Source: Aulostomus chinensis
Lineage: Eukaryota; Chordata; Actinopteri; Syngnathiformes; Aulostomidae
Reading direction: 5' to 3'
Assembly (NCBI GenBank): GCA_037954235.1
Contig: JBBMOA010000020.1
Span: 24,093,177 to 24,157,176 of the forward strand
Length of the DNA: 64,000 nt
In this document: piece by piece, positions 39,588 through 50,900 of the stretch
Position numbering within the stretch: the stretch's first letter is position 1
How the letters are laid out: every line of letters starts with the position of its first letter
Made by a program: the position numbers and the translations under genes
The notes under the pieces: generated by a model
What the model was told of the DNA's origin: nothing
Databases searched by the model: none
The model's input: the letters and a program-made list of their open reading frames with translations, nothing else

Positions 39588-41863
39588 CGTGCAGTACAGT
39601 GTGTAACCAGGCCGTGTGCTGTTTTCCCTCCCTCCTCCTCCAGTCTGTCCGGCTGTCCCATCGCTGCCGCAGAGAAGATGGCGAAGGTCCATGAGAAGAG
39701 CCACCCGACTGACAGTGGCAGCAAGACCAATCAGACGTCAGACCGCGTCCTCAGGTACCGCCCACTCTCCTACTCAGACTGGCGTCAGAACGTCCCGCTG
39801 TAGACTATATGCTTGCATAGCTGATCAACATGAGATTATGGTTGTTGTTTTACAGTAAGACTGTTTTCTGCGTTCGTGACCGTGGTGTCTCTGGGAGACA
39901 CTAACAAATCTGAGTCAGCTGAACATGTCTGTTCATGCAGTTCAACCTGCAGTTGTCAGATCGTACTCAGGGACAGGAAATGACGCTCAGGAACAAAAGT
40001 AAACGTCCTTCACTGTGTCTCGTTTGCTGCCATCTTGAGTTTTAGAATCGCCGTTGGATGTTGTTTACCAGTCACACCTGAATGAGGGAGGCCCAGTCGT
40101 GCAGGACCTGAGTCAGTTGGAGGGTCGTGACACTGTCGAATTTTCTGTGAGACACAAAAATGTCTGCGGGGGGATGTCTTCAGGCTATATTTTGTGTCTC
40201 TTGAATCAAGGATGTCCAACAATACATGACATTCAGATTCACCAATCCGGTCCTTTCTGTGTCGTCAGGAAGCCAGTATGAACCTGACCTCAGCCAGATC
40301 AACAGGTGTGACGAGTAGCTCGTAGTAAATAGTACTAACTAGTAGCGTTCTTGATTTTAAGGATGCCAAATAGCCTGGGAATGAGAAGCACGTTAACAGA
40401 ATGATTGCTGCTGCTGGACGCCGTCTAAGATTGGGCAACTAAACTGGAAAAACTTTGCATTGAACAGTAGTTGATTGTGTGTTATGTGTTAAGAGGGATG
40501 CGAAACGGAGCATCGTAACTGAAACAGAAGTGTAAACCGCCGATGAAGAGCTGTTCCTCCCTGGTATGGATGCAGAGTGGTGCAGCCTTCATGGAAGCCA
40601 AATAGTTGACACACGATTAACGGACCGCGCGTGTGATTTCTGCGCTTGTAATTTGATCACATGATGCCTGGGCAGCATATCTGAAGGTTTTGGTGTCCAG
40701 AATAAAAGTGGAGACAGTGTTCTTGCCTTGCTCACGGCCATCTTGGCTCTGGGGGTAAGAGTCTCAATGACGATTGTGAGATCAGGGATGCTGAATGGTT
40801 CACGAACAAACCCCCTGTTTTCTGTTCTGGTTTTCTTCAGGCCGATGTGTTTCGTCAAGCAGCTGGAGATTCCTCAGTATGGCTACAAAAACAACGTTCC
40901 CACGAGTACGCCTCGGTCCAACCTGGCCAAGGAGCTGGAAAAGTACTCCAAGACCAGCTATGATTATGGAGGCTACGATAGCCAGCATGGTGGCTACGGA
41001 AAGAGAGTACCGTCGGGCAAGTCCCACCATGGGCGAGACACGTCCCCGAAGGGATACGATGGTGAGAAACATGAACGCATTCATCTGTAGACCCTAAGTC
41101 ACTGAAGACTATTGGTAGGTAGCTGTTACCTGAATGATTCTCACCTCCATGACCTCACAGTGAAACAAAGTGGGGACACAGAGACCGCGCTCTTCCAGGT
41201 TGAGGGGAGTCGTCACCTCGTAAGAGATTGTGTTTGTTGAGTAGGTCTCCCCACAAAAATCTTCAAACTCTGCAGGAGTGTGGAGGGGCTACGGTGCTGA
41301 TGTTGCTGGTAGGACGGTGTTCACAGCGACACGGCTCCCTGCGGCCCACTTGAAGGGCCGCCCTCAAGACTTTGGATTGGTTCTGGAGGATTTTAAAAGT
41401 CTTAAGTGTTTCCACCCAGGTTTAACATCAAAATAATGAGGTGGTGGATATAATTGTCCAAAATTGGCTCCATCAGGGTGGCAGGCCTGGACCTCTGGGT
41501 AACGAGCCATCGAACAGGTACAATCTCTTAATCAAACCCAGGTAGCGCGAACCAATCAAATCCCTGGAAACACCATTTATGGACAAGCTTTGGTATTGGA
41601 TCACATTATTATAAACATTAGGAGAATTAAGGTGTTTACCAGGAAAATAAATATGAGAAAACTTTTTGGAATTTCACTTAGATTTTTTTCCTCCATATGA
41701 ATTCAAAATGATGGACACTTGCTGTCCTTTGTCTCCTGACGGAAGGAAAACCTGGACAACCAGTCCTCTGAAAGTGGATTCCTCTTAGTTTTTCCTTTCT
41801 TGGGAGGAACATTTTGTACTTGCCAGGACACACACACACACGCACACACACACACGCACACAC

Positions 41864-41908
<45 letters not shown>

Positions 41909-44900
41909 GTGTATTCTCAGCCGGGGTTTTCGGCCTCTTCCACATAGCTGGAGTGATAGCAGAGTAGAGCATGGAAATGCCAAGCTAAGAGCCGCCTCCT
42001 CCAAGCACGGGATGGAGGGATGGAGGGATGGAGGAGGTACAGATGGAGGGATTGTGAAACAGGAGAGAAATAATGGAGGCGAGCCCTGCATCTTTGGCTG
42101 GGAGCCATTAGTGCTAGGCAGGCAGGAGAGAGGTTTTTAGATGAGGTGTCGGCGCTCCCCTCCGTCACGACTCCCCCCCTCCCTCCCTCCTCCCTCCCTC
42201 CCTCCTCTCAACCATTCTTCCATCCATCAGCATCATTCCAGACCTGCCAGGCTCTGGCTCACCATCACGCCGCTATACAATCGCGCTCCTTTTTCTTCAT
42301 GTCCTCAGCTGCCTCTAACCTCACCTCCGTCATTATCTCCCTCTCCCTGTTTGAAGGAGAAGTTTGACCAACCGACCGTATGCTAGTCATCACTCCTGCA
42401 TTCAGCCAAAAGCCAGCTTCACGTTCATGTTTTGTTTGTCTGTAGCATCTTTAGGACTTGGAATGAATCCTAAACCAGAAATAAGTTATCGTCCTTGAAG
42501 GTCCGGGTCTCTCGTCTCCATGTCAATGGATTTTTAGTTAAATGTCTGAAATAAAGTCTGTGCACAAGCTTTGAGTTGTGACTCAAAGAAATCGCTGCAA
42601 CAATGGCCTGAGTTGTGTTTCCTCCACCGGGACCACAGCAGTGACTCAGCACTGACACCTTTGGAGGGAGACTCGTATCCTAGGCAATTGCGTAGCTCTC
42701 AGGTCCCTTTGCACCTTTTCTGCTGGTCAGAAGGTCACGTCAGGCCTCAGGAAGATCGATGTCCTTGGCTTGAGGCCTCTTTGATAAAGGATTCTTCACA
42801 AGTAAAGAACTGTTTTTGTCTCATACCTCCACTTTTGAGTGTGTGCTAAATTTGCAGGTTGCTTGAGTGCTGACATGTCCCTCGAGCACAACCTGCACCA
42901 GTGACTCAGTGTCGCCTCTTGAGGAACAAAGTGGTATTACAAGACAAGGAGAGGATGCTAACAGACCCATGAAACCTCCAAGGATGAAAGTGTAGATGAG
43001 ATGAGTTCATCACCATCGTCCTCACAGCTCGGTGGTTGTGGCGGCTTCAGGACAGAGAGCACCGGGCTCTGGTGTTGGACGCTCCCAGTCCTGCCCACAG
43101 AGATGTGATTAGCAGGTTGTGTCTCCAAGTCAAATACCACCAATGCAGGCCTGGTGCAAGTTCTGGTCTTGGTCTCCTGCCTGTTTTGTGTTGGCTCCAC
43201 TTGTGGGTGTTCCAAGTTCCATGCTCATCTGTCTCCAAACCAGCCTGGATACTGCAAAAATCTGCAGTCTTTTCAGTGGCCTCAGTGCCAGTCTGGAACC
43301 AGTTTTCTTGGCTGAGAGCTGTTTTTAGGCGCCAGGTCTAGACCGGTTCCTAAGCTGAGTGAGAGCCTTGAGCTACTTTTAAGATCCAGCAGTGATTGTA
43401 GGGCAGGAATACGTTCTGGATTCACCGACTGGCTTTTGTTGATGTTAAGAAGAATGAAAGCTGCCGTATTTGTTGTGCATGTTTAACGGCTGCTGCGACT
43501 GCCTCGGCCTCTCTGTAATCTGTATCAGCATCAGCCTAACAAGCCAGATGTGTGTGTGTGCACCCCTGCAGCCAAGCGCTACTGCAAGACGTCGAGCCCG
43601 GCCAGCAGCACCACCAGCAGCTACGCTCCCAGCAGCAGCAGCAGCCTGAGCTGTGGAGGAGGAGGAGGGCTGGGAGGAGGGGGAGGCGGAGGGGGCGGGG
43701 GAGGAAGCAGTGCCAGCAGCACCTGCAGTAAGAGCAGCTTTGACTACACCCACGACATGGAGGCGGCCCACATGGCGGCCACGGCCATCCTCAACCTGTC
43801 GACGAGGTGCCGGGAACTCCCTCACGCTCTGGGAGGGAAACCCCAGGACCTGCTGACTCAGGTAGCGTCAGGCGCACAAACACACAGCAACAGCAGCGAA
43901 TGAGAGAGAAAGTTGAAGGCTTTTTATTGTACTGGAGGTTCTGCACATGTCAGGTTTGGAAAATGAAGGCCAAGCTGGTGAGTGCCTGAGGGTTGGAGAC
44001 CAAAATAGTCTTTAAAAAACAACCAGCGGCGTTTGTGCTCCTCCGACACTCGAGCGCAGCCTCCCAGGTTGGCTTGCAGATTTTTGTGCAACGGCGGATT
44101 TTAACTGACGTTTCAGGTGTGATCCTGTTGCAGCCCCGCAAACCTGAACCGGACATCACATGACCGAATAAGTCACAACAAATTGACCAGGACTTTGGTG
44201 ACGCCTGTAGCCTAAATAACTCCCTCGTGTCTTTGATTTGGACCATTTTGTTCTCAGTTTTATCACTAAATATTAGCAAACCCTGTGACTGAGATGCTTG
44301 AGCACACGGCACCGTTGTTCACATCAGCTCCTCCTCCAGATCCGTGACGAGGAACCAGAATGAGTCCTTGGTTCTTAAAGAATCAATTATTATGAAAGAA
44401 TCAATGAAAGAAACAACTCAACTTCCAGATTTGCGAGTGTTCCACGATGTGCACATCCTAAAATGTGTTTCTATGCACAGAACGTCGACACTGGTGACAC
44501 ATTAATCAACACGTTTAATAAGAAAGTTTCCATATGAACAATTACACCCAAGTTCCTACATGTTAACGTTGTCAACGCTGCTAAATCAAATTTAAAGGCT
44601 TGAGTCAAAACAACGTTGAAGTGTTTTTTTCTGGTCCGTTACTGAGTAAAAAAAACCACCACCTGATGATAAAAATATGAAACTGGTCATTTAACACAAT
44701 GATGAGTAGAAGCTGATAAGCCAGCGATGCCGGTCTCGTCTCCAGGGACCCTCACAGGCATCCTCAGCTCTACTTCTTTATGAATCGTCACCAGATGTTT
44801 TTTTCTGCTCCAACGCGTCAGAGTCCGGTGGGTGACCTGGATGACAGCGGCGTGGTGGACGTGGCGGGTCAGCCCGGCGGTCCTGAGGGTAGCGGGACAG

Positions 44901-47900
44901 TGCTGACGCCTCTGCAGCCGATGTCACCCCAGCGCCAGGCTCTGCTCAGCAGCCGCTGCTACCAGCTGAGTGAAGCCGACTGCTGGGACCTGCCTGTCGA
45001 CTACACCAAGATCAAACGCCTGGGAGACGAGCCGGACCACAAGGAGGTAACGGGAAGGTCTATGTCACCTCTACATAGGGCGCCGGATGTAAACCACTAC
45101 ACAAATACATGTGTCTCAATGTACTTCCCTGTACTCACTCGACCTATCGCACTTGGTCTGGATCAAAGCGGTCACTTCTGTCTTCAGGAGAATGTCAGCG
45201 CCATTTAAAATCCATTGAAAAAAAACCTGTTGGTTATTCATCGCTAACCAGCTACATAGGATGAAAGAACACTAACTAAATGTTTCCAAGTTCTCCACGA
45301 ATCTGCCTGTGCAGTTTCAATTAAGACTTTAACCTTGAAGGCACCTGTAGCAGCACGTCTGCTCATCGTGCACAGAGAGCAGAATTCCAGGCATGAAATA
45401 GAGAAAGGTAAACTGTGTGCATAGATGATGACGGTTTGAGGCAGTTTAGATGAGACGGGTCCTCTGGTGCATCACGCAGAGGCTCCACAGAGAAGTCGTG
45501 GACTCTGTGCGAGGGCGTACTGCTGGTTGCTGCTGCGCATAATTTTTACATCACTTTACATACATAAGAGGGAATTTTGTGAGTGCGGAGATGTCTAATC
45601 TGTGTGTGTTCATCTGCACGAACCAGACGCACGGAAGCCACCGAAGCAGCAGCCAACATCTCGTGATTCTTCGTCCTGAAGCCTCTAAACGGGATCAGCA
45701 GAAAACTACAAACAACAGAAGAATAAGAAACCATTCAGAAACCACGAAAATCAGAACGACTTTATTAAAATTAGCCTCAGGAATTCACCACCAGTAAAAA
45801 CCTGTCCCGTTGAGGTTAATCACGTTGATCGTGCTGCTGAGGTCACATGCACGTTGTAGGCAGGAACAGCCAATCAGAGAGGAGGATCCAGGTGCCATGT
45901 TGTTCATTCCTCATTTTCTAACACATAAAGGTGGACGAGGCTTCGGCGCCTGAGAAGTGAAGTTTTTGCGGGAAAGCCGTGAAGCTTATATTTATATGTG
46001 TGTGTGTGTGTATATATATAAATGTGTGTGTATATATGTATATATATACACACACATTTATATATGTATATATATAGTATATGTGTGTATATATGTATTT
46101 ATATACACACATAAACATATTTATATATATACACACATATATACACATACACACATTTGTATATAAATGTGTATATATATAAATATTTATATTTATATAT
46201 ACACACACATTGATATATAAATGTGTATATATATAAATATTTATATTTATATATACACACACATTGATATATAAATGTGTATATACTTATCCAAGTCAGC
46301 TGAAAATCATTTTAGCGAAAAAGTAAAAGTGGCTTAAAAACAACCAATTAAAAGTGCAAATAGGAAAAAAAAAGCAGGCTAAAACCACTCTGTTCTTAAT
46401 TATGCAGCTTGAGCGAATGTTTTATTTATCACATCTAATTATATTTCATACAATTCCATAGCTGTGCTGAGCATTTGTGCTCATCTGAGATCTCCTCTGA
46501 AACGACCGCTAAGACCTTTGGAGTTCCTCCTCAACACAGTGAAGACAGAAAGTTATTTTTACACTCGTGAGGTCTCAGACTTTTCTTCTCAGTGTATTAA
46601 GGAGGAGAAAATGAAGAAAAGCCGTTTGCTATTCATTTTTAGGAGGATTTCACAAGCATCTTTCACTTCAGTCTCACATTTGGACTCTGCAGTCGTCTCT
46701 CCTGCAGGCTGAGTGCGCCCCCACGTGGGCAACTGTGGCACTGCGCCCATCGGACTCAGCGGCGCTGGCAGCGCGAGCGTGGTGCATTGACATACTGGAT
46801 GACATCGCTAATACATAAGTAAAACATGATAGATCATCTGCACGCCTTAAGTCCTCCCAGATCTGATACCACTCAGAGCAATCCATGCAGCAAATTGCAA
46901 CATTTGGCACGTTGGGTTGGAGCGCCGAGGTGAAAGGGTTTAATCAGGAGAGTAATTGCGTTTGTTAATGAAGCACGACATTGCAGAGGAGCCCCGAGCC
47001 TGATGGGATTCTCTCCAGACAGCCCTGAACGATTTCTGCTCCCGATTGAGGAGGCGTGATGAGCGGACTGCAGAGAAGACTGCAGCTCGCCGTACCAATA
47101 CTCCGCCTCACGGCGTCCAGCCGGGGCTGATACAGAACCTGGAGGACCGTCCGAGGGCAGATAGCACAGTTATCCAGGAGGACTTTCCTGGAAGCAGGAG
47201 AAAACTGCTGTTCACTCCCTCCAGTTCATCGCGGCTGCGACACCGGTGAAAAATGAAGAGAGGAAAATGATGCATCTGGTGCAGCGATGAGTGGAGGAAG
47301 AAGCTGTAGGGTTTGTTTGTGTAGAAGAACTTTGGCTTCCAAAATGATCGTCTGACTCCCAGCGGGTCTCCTGGCTCGTGAGGCGGTCGGAGCGAATCCG
47401 TCAGCACTTGATTCAAATCCACCCCACCTCCGTTTTTCCTCTCTGATATCGATTCTGATACCTGACGAGTTTCTTGAGCAGCAGCAGTGTGTGAGAGCAT
47501 GAATATGCACACCCCACTTGTGTTTATACCGCTGACCTTGTGCTGATGTAATATGATGTCATCATCGTGTTCTGACCCGGGTCAGGTTGAACCCTTTTAA
47601 AACATCAATAAAAGCGTCCAAATAATGAAGCCGTGAAATGTTTTATCTTCTACATGATTTTCTGTTGCGTTTCCAAGTCAAGGCCACGACCTATGAGGAC
47701 GTTTGTCCTGGACACGTTCCCACCTCCTCAACGTTAAAGCCCGACTTGATATTTAAGGACGAGGCGGTTCAGCTGTGTTTCATTTGCTCAATGGGTTCGC
47801 TGATCTTTACGTAACTTAGATTAATAAACGTTTCTTTAACTTCATTTCCAAAGTTAATTTTGTTTTAAACTTGTTTTAAAATGTCCTGTGGTTTAAACTC

Positions 47901-50900
47901 CAGCTGGGCTGCGTTTTCATCTGTGGGATGAACCAGCGATGATCGCTCAAACTTCCCTTTGGGATTAAGGGGATTTAATCATAGTTGACCCAATGAGGAT
48001 GAAATTACTACTTTAGTTTTTCTATTAAACTGTGTAAATTGTCTCTCTTAATGGTTCATTTACTCTTGCATTAACTCGTTCTGTGGAAATTGCTTCTCTG
48101 AAAAACTGTGACTGAAGAAAACAGTTTGACAAGATGGATTTTCTCTGGACGAGCCACCACGACTCACGTAGAACCAGGATGAGCTCTGAGAGCGTTCCTC
48201 CACCGAGGGGAACGCTCAGCCCCTGGAACGTTTGTCCCGGCGTCCTGATTGAAGCTGCGAGGACGGGACCGCTGCATGCTCACCAGTGTGTTCCGTAGAC
48301 AGAGAGAAAGAGGAGAACCCTGGTGATATTTGGATTTGACATGAAAGCAGACTGATGCAAGCAATGTCGCTTCCTGTGTCCTCAAGGTGGCGCTAGAGAA
48401 CAAACACTTCCTGCATGTCATGTAGCTGTAGATGAGGTGAAGACAATACAGTCGTGGGATGTTTGTTTCATCAGGTTTGCTTCCTGTATCCACCAGGTGG
48501 CGCTATGCCTTAAACTCAGCTTGCAGACGTCAGACTCTCATCAAAAATCTGACCATGTGACTGCAGTTACTACAGTTTCCTGCTCCGTGGTCAGATATCA
48601 AACATGGCCGCCTCTGCTCTGCCCATTTACAAAGTTTGGTGAAATTCATTTTCATAGTTTTTTCATGATCTCGCTGACAGACACACACCACCGAGGCATG
48701 ACCTCCCCTGTGGAGGTGGGTTTACTGCTGACGATGTCTGTGTTGTGTAACGCCGCTAACCTGCAGCCTGTAGTGACGTGTTGTAGTCGGCTTATTTCTC
48801 GTCCCTACACCAGAGCGATGAGCTGGATCCCTTCCAGGACCTGTTGGACGACCAGCACTACCCGGCCGAAGTGACCATGCCGAGCCCCAAACACCACAAG
48901 TACCCGCCGTGCAAGGAGGGCAAGAAGGAACTGATCACGTAAGACCCTTCGTCACACCTCTGAACTGACGACCAAACCTCAGCATCCAGGCTGAGAGCAA
49001 AGCTCAGGCTCGTGATTCGACTGTTAGCCTTCCGCTTCCTGTTATGGATCCCAAAAGTCTGAAAAGATGCTGGAAATCACACCAGCATTCAACTTAATCC
49101 AGACCAAGACCGCCTCTCTAGGTGGTTTCACTCCAAAGAACCTTTCAGACCAGCTTCTATGGTTCGGAACATGGTAGGTTTATAGGAAAACGCTGTAGTA
49201 AACGTAGTCACAATCATGTGACACCATCAGAAACCTCGGTTTTGTGTTCTGGACGTATTTCTGCCTCCTGCACTCCTCTGCTCATGAACATCATTCAGTT
49301 CTTCTCATGTTGGTGCAACTTCCCCGAAAGCCAGTAATCGCATTCAATGTAAAACTCAGGGTAAACAGAAGAAGAGTTGAATCATTTGTGGGTTTGTTTT
49401 CTAAATGCAGGTTGTCGAGCTGCCAGCTGGCCGACAAGAACATCCGCGGGATGATGACGACCAACGCACAAGAGCTCAAGTAAGTCTGGATGAAGCAAAC
49501 CTGACAGATTAACCACATTGAGCCGTTCCCGTGCTTCACTCGCACATATACACTCCACCATATTTAATGAACGTAATGTTCCTCATGTAGCTTTCAGCGG
49601 TCTTTCACCAGAACTGGAGTCTGAGGCATCGACTGTAGGTACTACATTAAAGCTAATCTGCGGGTATACAATGGAAAAGTGGAGGCGCGCAAAAGTTAGT
49701 GGCTGAGTTAGCATTAGCGGACTGTTGGTTTTCCTCTGTTTGCTAGATTTCAGTTCAGCAGTTAGTGGCTAAGTTAGCATTAGCGGACTGTTGGTTTTCC
49801 TCTGTTTGCTAGATTTCAGTTCAGCAGTTAGTGGCTAAGTTAGCATTAGCGGACTGTTGGTTTTCCTCTGTTTGCTAGATTTCAGTTCAGCAGTTAGTGG
49901 CTAAGTTAGCATTAGCGGACTGTTGGTTTTCCTCTGTTTGCTAGATTTCAGTTCAGCTCTTAACATTTAGTTTCCTGCTCAAGTCTTGTGATATAAATGT
50001 TTAACAGATATGAGCTAGATTTGCTTCACTAGTAGAAACATTATTAGATAAATAACTTGCTTGTAATGCTAGCTAAGGAGTTTAGCCGTCTGTTAACATG
50101 ATGTTCATCCGGAACTTTGAATCTTTTACTTCCTCCATAACAGTATAAATGTGCGTTTGAGCCCATGTAAGCAATAGAAACATCCACCGTTCAAACCGAA
50201 ACCAGTTTACACCCTCAAGCAGCTCAATGAGAAGGTTTGAACTTGCTAAATCTCTGCACTCACTCAGTAGCGTACTGGTTCGTCCATGGCCAAACCACCG
50301 TGAAGCTACGCTAACCAGATCTGTCGCCATTCTCTTTATTTTGAAGGCCTCTACTGTTTCTGCCTTTGTGTTTTTGACAGAATTAGATTAGGAATCTGAA
50401 AATGTGAAATAACCCCTCATTTCCCAAGAACATTCATCCCAGTCACAATGCTGTTTCAAAGCTAAATCATCTCAGTTTGGTGTTTGGAGAGAATTAAGAG
50501 AATGTTTGCTCGTTACGGTCCTCACTGCGGTGAAGTTTTGACACCGTTGACTTCTCTTCTTCGTGTTCCCCAGGTGTCCCACGCCCGGCTGCGATGGATC
50601 AGGACACATCACCGGGAACTACGCCTCCCACAGGAGGTAGACCAGCCTCAGACAGGAAAGCTCAGCATGAACACCCCTTCGCTGCACATGCATCCGCTAA
50701 CATTCGTTTTCTGCCCGTCAGCCTGTCTGGTTGTCCTCGAGCCAAGAAGAGCGGCATCAAAATCCTCCACAGTAAAGAAGACAAGGACGACCAGGAGCCA
50801 ATCAAGTGAGGTTTTAGAAACAATTAAAGCTTTAAAGCTCAAGAGGACAAATTAGCTCTTAGGCTCTCAAATTAGGTTTTCTATCAGTTCTAAACATTTA

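Larger units (their letters stand above)
35678..39643 (+). other. myt1l intron 8
   Basis: No exon is recognised. The intron holds a 123-bp duplication with CA tracts, a TIR element nested in CA repeats, further CA arrays, and a degenerate run of ACCAGT words at about 38.74-39.18 kb. Confidence 0.85.
45047..48813 (+). other. myt1l intron 12
   Basis: No exon is recognised. The intron contains an AT/GT palindromic region (45990-46290), two regulatory-looking unique stretches (46360-46480, 46740-47050), and a dispersed repeat with two CTCF-like motifs at 48380-48503. Confidence 0.85.
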
